A program made the translations under genes and the position numbers. A stretch of DNA of 64,000 nucleotides, from NCBI RefSeq assembly GCF_026183695.1, contig NZ_JAPFRD010000011.1:656796-720795 (forward strand), in the 5' to 3' direction. The notes below the pieces were generated by a model. That model did no database searches and was not told where the DNA came from. It saw only the letters and a program-made list of their open reading frames with translations. Numbering within the stretch: the stretch's first letter is position 1; every line of letters starts with the position of its first letter. Source of the stretch: Alteromonas aquimaris (GTDB lineage: Bacteria > Pseudomonadota > Gammaproteobacteria > Enterobacterales > Alteromonadaceae). Shown here piece by piece: positions 26,075 to 36,853 of this stretch.

Positions 26075-26800
26075 CTATAGCCTGAATTGTTCACCAAGGT
26101 ATACATCGCGTACTTTTTGATTACTTAATACTTGCTGTGCGTCGCCTTGCGCAATGAGCTCGCCGTGACTGACGATATACGCCTTTTCACACACATCAAG
26201 CGTTTCCCGGACATTGTGGTCAGTAATAAGTATTCCTATACCACGGTCTCGTAAATGTTGAATAATCTTTTTTATATCGTTTACCGAAATTGGATCAACC
26301 CCGGCGAACGGCTCATCAAGCAGAATGAACTGCGGATTAGCCGCCAGCGCCCTGGCAATCTCGACCCGACGCCTTTCCCCACCCGATAAACTCATGCCTG
26401 TACTATTACGTATATGGTTAATATTAAATTCATCAAGTAGTGCATCTGCTTCTTCTTCCTGTTGAGCAGTAGTTAAATCTTTACGCGTTTGCAGTATCGC
26501 CATAATATTTTCATGTACGGTAAGTTTGCGGAATATGGAAGCCTCCTGCGGTAGGTAACCAATTCCTTTACGAGCGCGTTCATGCATGGGTAAATGCGTA
26601 AGTTCAACATCATCAATATGAATTTTTCCTTTATTTGAGGATACTAAACCCACAATCATGTAAAAAGTGGTGGTTTTGCCTGCACCATTTGGACCTAATA
26701 AACCCACAATTTGTCCGGTTGAAACACTCAAGCTGACGTCCAATACCACTTTCCTGGATTTATAAGCCTTAGCCAAGTGTTGCGCTCTTAATGTCGCCAT
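26075..26800 (-). CDS. lptB: LPS export ABC transporter ATPase LptB
   Basis: ATPase that powers lipopolysaccharide extraction by LptFG and transport along the Lpt bridge; 241 residues. Walker A is [11 protein letters not shown], the Q-loop is in LPQEASIF, the signature is [15 protein letters not shown] and Walker B is [13 protein letters not shown] with the switch histidine in LITDHNV. It sits between lptA and rpoN. Confidence 0.96.
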   Translation of the reverse strand: MATLRAQHLAKAYKSRKVVLDVSLSVSTGQIVGLLGPNGAGKTTTFYMIVGLVSSNKGKIHIDDVELTHLPMHERARKGIGYLPQEASIFRKLTVHENIMAILQTRKDLTTAQQEEEADALLDEFNINHIRNSTGMSLSGGERRRVEIARALAANPQFILLDEPFAGVDPISVNDIKKIIQHLRDRGIGILITDHNVRETLDVCEKAYIVSHGELIAQGDAQQVLSNQKVRDVYLGEQFRL

Positions 26801-26803
26801 AAA

Positions 26804-27370
26804 TTATGGTTGTTCCTTATCTTGCTTTGACGCTTCTTCTTCGTTTTCTTCATCCTTTTTTGTCACCGTCTCGGGTCGGAATACGGTGGTTACACGTCCT
26901 TGCGAATTTTCCTCGTTACTGGTGGCTAACAATTGTTCTTTATTCATGTCATAGCTAATCGTATCACCCTTAACCGAACTGGTATCCTGCTGCAGTTCCG
27001 CATTACCCGTTAACGATATCGTGCGCTTGTTCACTTCGTAACGAATTTCATTGGCTTGCGCTTTCACCAGGGTGCCATCTTCCATTTTTTGCTGGTAATG
27101 GGCAGGATTTCCACGAGCTATAAATACTTCTTTTCCTTCACCTTTAGACGCGTTTACTTCCACTTCGCTGGCGTCGATTTGTAGTGTTCCCTGAGTAATT
27201 CGAACTTCGTCTTTAAATAGCGAAATTTTGTTCTTACCATCTACAAACTGCGATTTGGCGTCAACCTTAATTGGCTGTCGGAAATCCTTTGGACCTGCCA
27301 GACAGATGCTGGAAAGCAGGCTCAGGCTAATCAGTAACAGTAGCTTGTGGGGCAAACGTAGTTTGGACAT
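26804..27370 (-). CDS. lptA: LPS transport periplasmic protein LptA
   Basis: Periplasmic bridge protein carrying LPS from LptC to LptD. With the ATG at 27370 it has 188 residues; an in-frame TTG two codons upstream is less likely. The signal peptide ends near CLAG, and the OstA/LptA beta-jellyroll repeat covers about 35-150 (VDGKNKISLFKDEVRITQGTL, IDASEVEVNAS, NEIRYEVNKRTISLTGNAELQQ). The C-terminus is a charged tail. The first 44 bases overlap lptC. Confidence 0.93.
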   Translation of the reverse strand: MSKLRLPHKLLLLISLSLLSSICLAGPKDFRQPIKVDAKSQFVDGKNKISLFKDEVRITQGTLQIDASEVEVNASKGEGKEVFIARGNPAHYQQKMEDGTLVKAQANEIRYEVNKRTISLTGNAELQQDTSSVKGDTISYDMNKEQLLATSNEENSQGRVTTVFRPETVTKKDEENEEEASKQDKEQP

Positions 27371-27902
27371 GATCAATCAACTCATAATGTTTAGTACGTA
27401 AATTAGCATTTAATCCATTGCTTTCAATAATATAATCAATACCTTGAATAGTAACAGGCTGGTCTGAAACCATTTGCCGCGTCTCAAGATTAAGCTGGAT
27501 AAACTCAGTAGTAACAGATTTGATAAATTCATCAGGACCCTGGCTGGTTAACTCCACATTCTTATCGAGTTGAATAACATTGCCATTATAAAGGGTTCCT
27601 TCCGCCGCTTTAAGCTGCCACGGTGTTTGATCGGCATCACCGTAGATGGAATACTCAGGCTCTGCAAACGTTACAAAGCCTAACAAATCATAGTGTTCCA
27701 TTGTTTTAGCAAATACCTGATGGTGAATGTTGCCGTTATCATCATACAGGGTGGTGGTAATATTTTTGGCACGATAAGCCGGTTTATGCGCATTTTCTTT
27801 TTGCAGGTTTGCACTTTGCGGTTTCTCATTCATCCACGTAGGAAGATAGACCAATAGCGCTAAACCGAACAATGCACAAATGCTGAGCGTCAGGCGGCTC
27901 AT
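27327..27902 (-). CDS. lptC: LPS export system protein LptC
   Basis: Bitopic inner-membrane protein linking LptBFG with LptA; 191 residues. One N-terminal membrane segment (residues 4-22, LTLSICALFGLALLVYLPTW) is followed by a periplasmic jellyroll domain (THHQVFAKTMEHY-like strands, ITTEFIQLNLETRQMVSDQPVTIQG). It overlaps kdsC by four bases (ATGA) and lptA by 44, so the three are translated together. Confidence 0.93.
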   Translation of the reverse strand: MSRLTLSICALFGLALLVYLPTWMNEKPQSANLQKENAHKPAYRAKNITTTLYDDNGNIHHQVFAKTMEHYDLLGFVTFAEPEYSIYGDADQTPWQLKAAEGTLYNGNVIQLDKNVELTSQGPDEFIKSVTTEFIQLNLETRQMVSDQPVTIQGIDYIIESNGLNANLRTKHYELIDHVQTTFAPQATVTD

Positions 27903-28453
27903 ACACTCGCCCCATGGATAGCGTGCAGCTTATCATTGGCTTGTAATAACGTATCACACACTTCACGCACTGCACCAAAGCCGCCGCGAATGCTGGTTAC
28001 CCAATTTGCGTTGTGTTTGACGAGGGGATGGGCATCTGCCACCGCTATTCTAACGGCCGCATTGGCAAACATACCTAAGTCTGGCATATCGTCACCGATG
28101 GCTGCGACTTCGTTTTGCGAAAGGTTTAACTGCGAAACGAGGGTGTGTGCTGCCGATTCTTTTTCTTCGCACCCTTGAATAATGTGGGGGACGTTTAATG
28201 CTTCCATACGGTGTTGGACGATTGCTGACTGCCTTCCAGTAATTACAGCAACACTTATGCCAATTTTTCCAAGCGCTTTAATCCCGTAACCGTCACGGGT
28301 GTGAAACGCTTTTAACTCTTCCCCCTTATTGCCCAGGTATATGCGCCCATCCGAAAATACGCCATCGACGTCACACAATAGCAATTTAATGTTTTTCAAT
28401 TGCTCGAATAAGCCTCTATCAATAGGGTCATATAGGGTTTTAACCTTTTCCAT
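27899..28453 (-). CDS. kdsC: 3-deoxy-D-manno-octulosonate 8-phosphate phosphatase
   Basis: HAD-family phosphatase that releases Kdo from Kdo-8-phosphate for LPS core synthesis; 184 residues. The nucleophile motif is LLLCDVDGVFSDGRIYLG, motif II lies in VAVITGRQS and the late DD motif in AAIGDDMPDLGMF. It has the short capless form of KdsC tetramers. Its ATG shares one base with the kdsD stop. Confidence 0.95.
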   Translation of the reverse strand: MEKVKTLYDPIDRGLFEQLKNIKLLLCDVDGVFSDGRIYLGNKGEELKAFHTRDGYGIKALGKIGISVAVITGRQSAIVQHRMEALNVPHIIQGCEEKESAAHTLVSQLNLSQNEVAAIGDDMPDLGMFANAAVRIAVADAHPLVKHNANWVTSIRGGFGAVREVCDTLLQANDKLHAIHGASV

Positions 28454-29424
28454 TAGAGCACCCCTGCCTTTAATAGCATATGCATATTGAAGGCGCCGAC
28501 CGGTTGTTGGGAGTCATTGACCACCATCAGCGCGCTAATTTTATGTGCTTCCATCAGATTTAGTGCCTCAACCGCCAAATCGTCAGGATGCACCGTTTGC
28601 CCCCCTGAAGTCATTACTTTTTGTACTTCAGTATGATGAATATCTATTTGGGCATCCAAGATTCGTCGCAAATCCCCGTCAGTGAATATTCCGATAAGCT
28701 GGTTTTTTTCGTCAACCACACCAGTCATGCCCAGGCCTTTTTTCGATATTTCAAGCAAGGCATCAGTTACCTTGTCGCTAGGAGAGACAAGTGGCAACTC
28801 ATTACCACTAAGCATAATGTCACTGACTTTCAATAATAGCTTGCGGCCCAGACTGCCCCCTGGGTGAGAAAGTGCAAAATCATCTGAGGTGAACCCTTTT
28901 GCATCAAGGAGAGCAATCGCGAGGGCGTCCCCCAAAACCAGGGTGACCGTGGTACTAGAGGTAGGGGCGAGTCCTAAAGAACATGCTTCCTGTTCAACAG
29001 AGATATCCAGTACGACATCCGCATGACTTCCCAGCGAACTTGAGGGGCTGTTGGTCATCGCCACTACTGGCACCCCTAAGCGTTTGACGACGGGTAATAT
29101 ATTGAGTAATTCGGCCGTTTCACCACTATTTGATATGGCCAGCAGTACATCTTCGTCGCCCAGCATCCCAAGATCACCATGATTCGCTTCACCCGGGTGC
29201 ATAAAAAAGGCAGGCGTACCTGTGCTGGCAAGCGTGGCAGCGATTTTATTGCCAATGTGGCCTGACTTACCCATGCCACTTACCACTACTTTTCCCTTGC
29301 AATTTAACAGTAGTTGACAGGCACGTTCGAAGGCTTCACCCAGCCGTGATCCCAATTGCTCGATGGCCTGTTGTTCTATCTGAATGACTTTTTTTGCCGA
29401 CGAAATAAAAGAAAGTTCTGTCAT
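28453..29424 (-). CDS. kdsD: D-arabinose 5-phosphate isomerase
   Basis: Converts ribulose 5-phosphate to arabinose 5-phosphate, the first step toward Kdo; 323 residues. The SIS domain covers about 30-180 (VVSGMGKSGHIGNKIAATLASTGTP, HPGEANHGDLGM, AISNSGETAELLNILP) and two CBS domains cover about 205-320. The family arrangement and the adjacent kdsC support KdsD rather than another sugar isomerase. Confidence 0.95.
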   Translation of the reverse strand: MTELSFISSAKKVIQIEQQAIEQLGSRLGEAFERACQLLLNCKGKVVVSGMGKSGHIGNKIAATLASTGTPAFFMHPGEANHGDLGMLGDEDVLLAISNSGETAELLNILPVVKRLGVPVVAMTNSPSSSLGSHADVVLDISVEQEACSLGLAPTSSTTVTLVLGDALAIALLDAKGFTSDDFALSHPGGSLGRKLLLKVSDIMLSGNELPLVSPSDKVTDALLEISKKGLGMTGVVDEKNQLIGIFTDGDLRRILDAQIDIHHTEVQKVMTSGGQTVHPDDLAVEALNLMEAHKISALMVVNDSQQPVGAFNMHMLLKAGVL

Positions 29425-29427
29425 CGT

Positions 29428-30384
29428 TTATCCAAACAACCAGTATTGATACAACAAAAAGCTTAACAGTAATATAGAGCCTTCTACTCGATTGATTTGC
29501 CGGCGACCTTTTAAGTCGAAACTGAATAAAAACAGCATTAAGGTCAATCCTAGCATCACGTACATATCACGCTGGTATGCCCCTTCTTCAAGAAGTCCCG
29601 GCGCAATTAAACCAGGCATTCCCAGTACGGCTAATAAGTTAAAGATATTTGAGCCGATAATATTGCCCAATGCCAAATCGTCTTCGCCTTTTCTCACCCC
29701 TGCAATACAGGTGGCCAATTCGGGTAAGCTTGTACCCAGAGCGATGATAGTCAGGCCGATCACCAAGTCACTTATACCAAAATGACGCGCAATGAAAACA
29801 GCTGAGTCTACTAAGAATTGTGCGCTCAATGGTAATAATATGAGGCCCACGCCAATCCATAACACCGCAGCACCGGTATTCACATCTTTAGGGATTTCAT
29901 CGGCGGTTTCCGCCATCAGGGGGTCACTCTTATCGACTTGCAAAGAGAGCCAGGCCATGCCGGCTAACACAAACACAAACAAGCCGATAAGTACCATACC
30001 TTCAAAGCGTGCTAGTTCACCATCATACATAAACACCATGGCAATCAGCGTAATCAAAATGAGTACGGGCATCTCACGTTTCAAGGTAATCGATGAAACC
30101 ACCAATGGTTTTACCAATGCGGTAATACCTAGCACCAACGCAACGTTAGTAATATTAGACCCCAACGCGTTGCCCACCGCAGTGTTCATGTTGCCGTTAG
30201 CTGAAGCGATAGCGGATACGACAATTTCAGGGGCGGAAGACCCCATAGCTACAATTGTCAAACCTATCATCATAGGCGATACGCCGATGTTGCGGGCTAA
30301 GGCAGAGGCTCCGTATACGAAGCGGTCGGCACTCCAACCTAACACGATCAATCCAAGAACGAAGATAGTTATTTGTAAAAGCAC
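29428..30384 (-). CDS. Calcium/sodium antiporter (YrbG/CaCA family)
   Basis: Inner-membrane cation antiporter of 318 residues with about ten hydrophobic segments. The two inverted alpha repeats are visible: GLTIVAMGSSAPEIVVSAIASANG with GNALGSNITNVALVLGI, and GLTIIALGTSLPELATCIAGVRKG with GNIIGSNIFNLLAVLGMPG. It is the YrbG homologue and first gene of the kdsD-kdsC-lptCAB unit, as in E. coli. Confidence 0.9.
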   Translation of the reverse strand: MLLQITIFVLGLIVLGWSADRFVYGASALARNIGVSPMMIGLTIVAMGSSAPEIVVSAIASANGNMNTAVGNALGSNITNVALVLGITALVKPLVVSSITLKREMPVLILITLIAMVFMYDGELARFEGMVLIGLFVFVLAGMAWLSLQVDKSDPLMAETADEIPKDVNTGAAVLWIGVGLILLPLSAQFLVDSAVFIARHFGISDLVIGLTIIALGTSLPELATCIAGVRKGEDDLALGNIIGSNIFNLLAVLGMPGLIAPGLLEEGAYQRDMYVMLGLTLMLFLFSFDLKGRRQINRVEGSILLLSFLLYQYWLFG

Positions 30385-30725
30385 TCTATTTCACTTCTCA
30401 CGTATTACAGCATGTGATTTTGTTAAGATTGTCGCAAAAACATAGGCTTTTGCCTAATTTAATTAACCAATCCATGTTTTATTACATTAATTTTACATTC
30501 GAAAAAGTAGAACATACCTTGTAACTTTTTGCTTTTGCCACATCCACTTGAAAAAGCGTACAATAAGCCATACTTACCCAACTGCATTTCTTTAGCTGTT
30601 GAAGCGTAGCATAAAATCGGCTCGTCAATTGCTTACCATGCGGTTGTTTTTTGTTCTCGTTGAAGAGGGTATCTCGCTCAGCGCTTTTTTTATTTTTGCA
30701 CACGTCAAGGATCGTATTGGTAAAA
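30385..30725. other. Divergent intergenic region between the yrbG-lpt and mla operons
   Basis: About 340 bases without a gene. It holds a good plus-strand promoter for mlaF and should hold the promoter for the leftward yrbG operon, which I cannot place. A short hairpin TAGGC/GCCTA lies at 30443-30456. Confidence 0.4.
30535..30564 (+). promoter_or_regulatory. Sigma70-type promoter for mlaFEDCB
   Basis: TTGCCA (30535-30540) and TACAAT (30559-30564) with an 18-base spacer, each one base off consensus, about 160 bases ahead of the mlaF ATG. Confidence 0.6.
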
Positions 30726-31526
30726 ATGGATAATCTGGTAGAAATTGATAACATTACCTTTAGTCGGGCAGACCGTGTCATATATGATGGGATCACCATC
30801 AACGTTCCTAAAGGCAAAATCACAGCGGTGATGGGCCCCAGCGGTATCGGGAAAACCACGCTGCTACGCTTAATTGGAGGACAGTTGCTGCCGGATAAAG
30901 GTGACATTCGTTTCGACAATAATTCGATTGTTAAGATGAGTCGCGGACAGCTGTATGAAACGCGCAGACGCATGAGCATGCTTTTTCAAAGTGGTGCCCT
31001 GTTCACTGATATGAGCGTGTTTGACAACGTCGCTTTCCCATTACGTGAGCACACCAAGTTAAATGAAGATCTTATTGCGACAATTGTTGCTTTGAAGCTA
31101 CAGGCCGTGGGATTGCGAGGCGCGGCCTCCCTCATGCCCTCAGAACTGTCGGGGGGAATGGCGAGGAGAGCCGCACTGGCTCGCGCCATAGCGCTTGATC
31201 CCGATTTAATCATGTTTGACGAACCCTTTGCCGGGCAAGATCCCATTTCTATGGGCGTGTTAGTGAAACTTATCCGCGAATTAAATGATGCTCTTAATTT
31301 GACCAGCGTGGTGGTTACCCACGACGTGACAGAAGTGCTTACCATAGCTGATTATATTTATATTCTGGCGGATAAGCGGGTAATAGGTGAGGGCACCGCC
31401 CAGCAGATCCGCGAAAGTGATTCAGAATTAGTCCAGCAGTTTTTGAAAGGCAAGGCGGACGGCCCTGTTCCTTTCCATTATCCAGCGCAGAAGCTGGAAG
31501 ACGCGATGTTTGGAGCAATCTCATGA
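30726..31526 (+). CDS. mlaF: Phospholipid transport ABC ATPase MlaF
   Basis: ATPase of the MlaFEDB complex that moves phospholipids between the inner membrane and periplasmic MlaC; 266 residues. The ATG at 30726 is preferred to a start 25 codons upstream because the protein then begins [14 protein letters not shown] like other MlaF proteins. Walker A is [11 protein letters not shown] (residues 37-47), the signature [14 protein letters not shown] and Walker [14 protein letters not shown]. It overlaps mlaE by four bases. Confidence 0.95.
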   Translation: MDNLVEIDNITFSRADRVIYDGITINVPKGKITAVMGPSGIGKTTLLRLIGGQLLPDKGDIRFDNNSIVKMSRGQLYETRRRMSMLFQSGALFTDMSVFDNVAFPLREHTKLNEDLIATIVALKLQAVGLRGAASLMPSELSGGMARRAALARAIALDPDLIMFDEPFAGQDPISMGVLVKLIRELNDALNLTSVVVTHDVTEVLTIADYIYILADKRVIGEGTAQQIRESDSELVQQFLKGKADGPVPFHYPAQKLEDAMFGAIS

Positions 31527-32299
31527 ATGCTATCCACGCCTTAGGCGTAAAAACCATCTCGCGTTTTGCAGCAGCGGGGCGCGCGGCCTTGATGTTGTTC
31601 GGGGCTTTGTTTGCCATTCCGCGCATGAAGAACGTTTATCTAACGGTAAAACAGATTTATGTGGTGGGGGTTCAGTCCCTGTTAATTATTCTGGTGTCAG
31701 GCTTATTCATTGGCATGGTAATGGCACTTCAAGGCTATACTATCTTGGTGGACTATGGCGCTGAAGCCAGTCTTGGACCGATGGTTGCTTTATCTTTGCT
31801 AAGAGAACTAGGGCCGGTAGTCACTGCTTTGTTATTTGCAGGCAGAGCGGGCTCAGCGTTGACCGCTGAGATTGGCTTGATGAAGGCCACTGAACAATTG
31901 AGTAGTTTAGAAATGATGGCAGTTGACCCGCTCAGGCGAGTGGTGGCGCCCCGTTTCTGGGCGGGATTAATTTCCATGCCTATGCTCGCATTATTGTTTA
32001 GCGCGATAGGTATCCTAGGTGGTCATCTGGTGGGGGTAGACTGGTTAGGAGTGGACAGCGGGAGTTACTGGTCAATCATGCAGTCAACCGTTGATTTTGA
32101 TAAAGATGTGATAAACGGCGTAATCAAAAGCCTTGTTTTTGCCATAGTGGTAACCTGGATTGCCATTTTTAAGGGGTATGATTGTATCCCTACCTCTGAA
32201 GGGATAAGCAAAGCGACCACCGAAACCGTGGTGTTTTCGTCGTTAGCAGTATTGGGTTTAGATTTTGTTTTGACCGCACTGATGTTCGGGATTGAGTAA
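31523..32299 (+). CDS. mlaE: Phospholipid transport permease MlaE
   Basis: Permease of the Mla transporter; 258 residues. The N-terminal amphipathic helix and five to six membrane segments carry the family motifs [45 protein letters not shown] and a C-terminal GIE ending. It shares the operon mlaFEDCB and is translationally coupled to mlaF. Confidence 0.95.
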   Translation: MNAIHALGVKTISRFAAAGRAALMLFGALFAIPRMKNVYLTVKQIYVVGVQSLLIILVSGLFIGMVMALQGYTILVDYGAEASLGPMVALSLLRELGPVVTALLFAGRAGSALTAEIGLMKATEQLSSLEMMAVDPLRRVVAPRFWAGLISMPMLALLFSAIGILGGHLVGVDWLGVDSGSYWSIMQSTVDFDKDVINGVIKSLVFAIVVTWIAIFKGYDCIPTSEGISKATTETVVFSSLAVLGLDFVLTALMFGIE

Positions 32300-32308
32300 G
32301 GAGTAGCA

Positions 32309-32779
32309 ATGAACAAGTACAGAGTGGAACTGATGGTGGGTGTGTTTGTCCTGTTAACTATAGGGGCAGTGCTCTTGCTAGCGCTAAAGGTGGCTAATCA
32401 GACTATTACCAACCAGGGTGATACATATACCTTGTTTGCAAAGTTCGATAACATCGGTGGTTTAAAAACGCGTTCGGCGGTCAAGGTGGGGGGCGTTATT
32501 ATCGGGCGAGTGGCATCAATTAAACTCGATCAAGAGGACTTTACCCCGGTAGTTGAGCTGAGCATTCTGCAGGAATACAATGAATTTCCAGAAACCAGCT
32601 CAGTGTCTATCTTGACGTCGGGTTTGCTTGGTGAGCAGTACGTTGGCTTTCAACCTGGCTTCGCCATTGATGGCGTGGAAGATTTAAAAGATGGCGATTA
32701 TTTACAGGACACGAAATCAGCCCTTGTCCTCGAAGATTTAATTGGTCAGTTCTTATTTAATAGAGGTAAAAGTGAGTAG
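32309..32779 (+). CDS. mlaD: Phospholipid transport MCE protein MlaD
   Basis: Substrate-binding MCE protein, anchored by one N-terminal membrane helix (VELMVGVFVLLTIGAVLLLAL) and forming a hexameric ring in the periplasm. The 156-residue chain has a single MCE domain (about 38-118: TLFAKFDNIGGLKTRSAVKVGG through TSGLLGEQYVGFQPG) and a short helical tail. AAGGAG lies about 8 bases upstream. Confidence 0.95.
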   Translation: MNKYRVELMVGVFVLLTIGAVLLLALKVANQTITNQGDTYTLFAKFDNIGGLKTRSAVKVGGVIIGRVASIKLDQEDFTPVVELSILQEYNEFPETSSVSILTSGLLGEQYVGFQPGFAIDGVEDLKDGDYLQDTKSALVLEDLIGQFLFNRGKSE

Positions 32780-32832
32780 TGGGCGCTCACTTTACACTTT
32801 TTATCGTAGTTTAGATTCTTAGGAGCACAAGA

Positions 32833-33483
32833 GTGAAAAAGTTAACGGTGATCATTGGCCTGTGGGTATGTGCCCTGTTTGGCGCAAACGCAGCACAAGG
32901 GATAAACGAAGATAACCCGTATGAATTGGTGCAAGACGTGGCCATGAAAACCTTCGACAGAATGAAGGCTAACCAACAACAAATTAAAAATGATCCTGAA
33001 GTATTACGCACTATAATGGAAGAGGAACTTCTGCCTCATATTGATTATCAATTTGCCGCTTTTATGGTGCTTGGCAAGCATTTTAAATCAGTTCCGAAAG
33101 CTAAATTATCTGAGTATGTCAGTGTGTTCAGACAATATTTGATTACCACGTACGCAGTGGCAATGGGCTACTACGATAATCAGGAGGTGGAATTTGAACC
33201 TGCCGGTTCGTTTGCTGATAAGAAGAGTGTCACCGTCAGAGCGATTGTAAAAGACCCGCAAAGACCGGAAATTAACATTGCGTTCAAAGTAAGAAAAGAC
33301 ACACGTACTAATGAATGGAAAGCGTATGATATGGTTGCTGAAGGTATCAGTATGCTCAATAGTAAACGCAGCGAATTTGAGTCAATATTACGCCAACAGG
33401 GGATAGATGAAGTCATCCGGTTAATGAATGAAAAAATTTCCCAGCCCGTTGAGCTTAAAGAACGCGAAAAAAGCGCAGAATAA
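32833..33483 (+). CDS. mlaC: Phospholipid-binding protein MlaC
   Basis: Periplasmic shuttle between MlaFEDB and the outer-membrane MlaA complex; 216 residues. The signal peptide ends near residue 20 (GANAAQG). The Tol-Tol-Ttg2 domain is recognisable from EEELLPHIDYQFAAFMVLGKHF, FRQYLITTYAVAMGYYDNQ and WKAYDMVAEGISMLNSKRSEFESILRQQGIDEVI. mlaA is not in this window. Confidence 0.94.
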   Translation: MKKLTVIIGLWVCALFGANAAQGINEDNPYELVQDVAMKTFDRMKANQQQIKNDPEVLRTIMEEELLPHIDYQFAAFMVLGKHFKSVPKAKLSEYVSVFRQYLITTYAVAMGYYDNQEVEFEPAGSFADKKSVTVRAIVKDPQRPEINIAFKVRKDTRTNEWKAYDMVAEGISMLNSKRSEFESILRQQGIDEVIRLMNEKISQPVELKEREKSAE

Positions 33484-33485
33484 TT

Positions 33486-33812
33486 GTGAATCCCATTTTT
33501 CAAGTAAACGGCGATGGAACGGTAGCGGTTAAAGGAAACCTTGATCGCGATGTGTTAAATAAAAATTGGTGGGAGATGCTTGACGCCAAGCAGCGTGAAA
33601 ATCTTATCACCTCTAGCCAGTGTGAGTTTGACTTGAGTAGTGTTGAGCGGGTAGATAGCGCTGGCCTTGCTTGGCTGGTAAATGCAGTAAGAGATGGCCG
33701 CACTCATGGAGTGAAGCTAACGCTTACCGATGTACCCACAAAACTCGTTAAGCTGGCAAAAATTAGCGGTTTGGACACACTGTTACCCTTGTCTAACAGT
33801 GAAACCGCCTAA
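33486..33812 (+). CDS. mlaB: STAS-domain protein MlaB
   Basis: Small cytoplasmic STAS protein which in E. coli binds MlaF and is needed for transporter activity; 108 residues, starting at GTG two bases behind mlaC. The STAS signature is CEFDLSSVERVDSAGLAWLVNAVRDG with the conserved serine in DSAG. The position between mlaC and the BolA gene is standard. Confidence 0.92.
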   Translation: MNPIFQVNGDGTVAVKGNLDRDVLNKNWWEMLDAKQRENLITSSQCEFDLSSVERVDSAGLAWLVNAVRDGRTHGVKLTLTDVPTKLVKLAKISGLDTLLPLSNSETA

Positions 33813-33835
33813 ACGAAATAATGTAAAGGTTATTA

Positions 33836-34093
33836 ATGGAAGCAAAAGAAATTGAAGCAGTATTGTCAGCAGCTCTGAATTTGGCTGAAGTGCACGTTAA
33901 GCAAGATGGCTCACATTACACCATAATTGCTGTGAGCGACGAACTCAGTGAGTTAAGTCGGGTGAAACGGCAACAAGCCATTTATGCCCCGCTTTCAGAT
34001 AAAATTGCAGATGGCACTATGCATGCCATTTCGATTAAAACTTTCTCTGAAAAAGATTGGCAGCGTGAGCGTCAATTCCATTTACCTTCTTAA
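33836..34093 (+). CDS. ibaG: BolA-family protein IbaG
   Basis: BolA-like protein of 85 residues, probably a partner of monothiol glutaredoxin in iron-sulfur handling. It has the class II KH-like fold; the family loop DGSHYTIIAVSDELSELSRVKRQQAIYAPL and the conserved histidine in DGTMHAISIKTFSE are present. In E. coli the same gene (ibaG/yrbA) lies between mlaB and murA and responds to acid. Confidence 0.92.
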   Translation: MEAKEIEAVLSAALNLAEVHVKQDGSHYTIIAVSDELSELSRVKRQQAIYAPLSDKIADGTMHAISIKTFSEKDWQRERQFHLPS

Positions 34094-34097
34094 GTAA

Positions 34098-35372
<1,275 letters not shown>

Positions 35373-35822
35373 AGGATATAAGCTAACTCGCGGTAGCTTA
35401 ATAAAGTCATTTGGAGAAATTGAGCTGCACGCAAGTCAGCTCTAACTGCACATCTAACCATTTGGTTGGCTACCACGACAACCCTTTAGTTCTAATGGTG
35501 TATTGGCAGTCGATAGCCCCAGTTGATAGCCCACTGAAAATCGAACCTCAAGTTATCCCAACGTTACATTAACTAATGGGTAAAGTTTTTACATAATATG
35601 GGTAATCTACACTCTCATCTGTGGATAAATCCGCAGTTAGTTAGTATTAAAATAATTTAACTTTTTCATTCCGCTTCTTAATCCTTGCCTATCTTACTGA
35701 AAATTATATTTTTTTCTAATTTGACGTGTGCAAGTGTTTAAACTTTAAAATGACGCACGAGCAAACTGGTTCATCCATTGCACCCTTGATGAAGCGATTA
35801 TAATTTTTCAAAGGAGGCAGGA
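35373..35822. other. Intergenic region between murA and the LysM lipoprotein gene
   Basis: 450 bases without a convincing ORF. It includes a perfect single DnaA-box nonamer TGTGGATAA (35620-35628), an imperfect local repeat of GATAGCCC near 35500, and an AT-rich tract leading to the promoter at 35721. Confidence 0.4.
35721..35750 (+). promoter_or_regulatory. Promoter of the LysM lipoprotein gene
   Basis: TTGACG (35721-35726) followed after 17-18 bases by TTTAAA or TTAAAA, about 75 bases ahead of the ATG. GGAGG at 35814-35818 is a strong ribosome site. Confidence 0.5.
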
Positions 35823-36584
35823 ATGCTTATCGCGAAAAAGAGTAGTTTAAGAACCTCTCTCATTGCCGCGCTAGGATTAACGACCCTGGTGGGTTGTGCG
35901 GGCAACGGAGATAATACAGACCGGTATGCCGCGCAGTGTGATGCTAACACTATCAACGAACTCAAAGAGCTAAACGAAACGTTGACCGAAGCCATTCACA
36001 AAGAAGTAGTGATATGGGAGCCAGCGGAAGCTATCGTTATCCAAAATGAGTTAGAAACCGCAATAAACAATTGTGATCCTAACTCGTCGCCAGCCTTAAT
36101 CGCTAAGGCTGAAAAAGAAGTGGAAACGTACGAACGTAAGGTTAAAGAAGCCGAACAAGAACGTCTTGCTAAAGAGCGTGAGCAGAAGGAAAACGAGCGC
36201 TATTTAGAGATGGCCAAAAAAGAATGGAACAAAGTTGAAGAGTACGACAACTTAAGCGACGATCATCAGGAAATGAAGGCCGAAGGAAAGACTGCCTTAG
36301 AAAATGACAAAGGCCGGGAATCGTATAATATTCTCACCAGTCTTCATAATGAGTTACGTGATCGTATGGAAGAATACGTTGTTAAAGAAGGTGATACGTT
36401 ATGGGATATCGCAGCCCGTAACCAAACGTATGGAAACCCTTGGCAGTGGCCAGCTATTCACGATGAGAATCGTGAGAAAATTGACGATCCCAATCTGATC
36501 TATCCCGGTCAAAAATTAATGATCGATAAAAATGCTGGACCAACACAATTAACTGCAAAAGCAAAACGGAATAATCTGATGTAG
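35823..36584 (+). CDS. LysM-domain lipoprotein
   Basis: Probable outer-membrane lipoprotein of 253 residues that binds peptidoglycan. The lipobox is LVGC with C25 as the lipidated residue and G at +2. The middle (about 90-185) is a long charged helical stretch rich in E and K, likely coiled coil. One LysM domain lies near the C-terminus (about 180-235: YVVKEGDTLWDIAARNQTYG ... DDPNLIYPGQKLMI). It is monocistronic with its own promoter and terminator. Its exact role, such as cell-wall anchoring or hydrolase regulation, cannot be read from the sequence. Confidence 0.88.
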   Translation: MLIAKKSSLRTSLIAALGLTTLVGCAGNGDNTDRYAAQCDANTINELKELNETLTEAIHKEVVIWEPAEAIVIQNELETAINNCDPNSSPALIAKAEKEVETYERKVKEAEQERLAKEREQKENERYLEMAKKEWNKVEEYDNLSDDHQEMKAEGKTALENDKGRESYNILTSLHNELRDRMEEYVVKEGDTLWDIAARNQTYGNPWQWPAIHDENREKIDDPNLIYPGQKLMIDKNAGPTQLTAKAKRNNLM

Positions 36585-36625
36585 GGTTTGACGGAACCTG
36601 AACATTCACGTTTATTGACTCTAAG

Positions 36626-36653
36626 AGGCCTGAATACGTATTCAGGCCTTTTT
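36626..36653 (+). terminator. Rho-independent terminator after the LysM gene
   Basis: A 24-base perfect palindrome (36626-36649, arms AGGCCTGAATAC/GTATTCAGGCCT) running into T5. Confidence 0.88.
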
Positions 36654-36853
36654 GTATTTATTGTCACGTCCTAAATTACGGTGACATAAAGAGGAATTCT
36701 TTATGGCAACTTATCGAAGGGGGGCATATTAATTTAGCAGAGATGCGATAGGACAAGAATCTGGTTATGCGCCCCGCATTCATTGTCACTTACCAAAGGC
36801 ATACAAACTAGGGAGAAAAAGTAACTTAACAAATAAGGAATACCGCAGTTCGC

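Noticed and set aside
35490..35540. Direct repeat of GATAGCCC near murA as a regulatory repeat
   Set aside because: Only two imperfect copies and no relation to a promoter.
36703..36732. Nine-codon ORF with a nearby ribosome-site-like GAGG
   Set aside because: Too short and without context; chance is likely.
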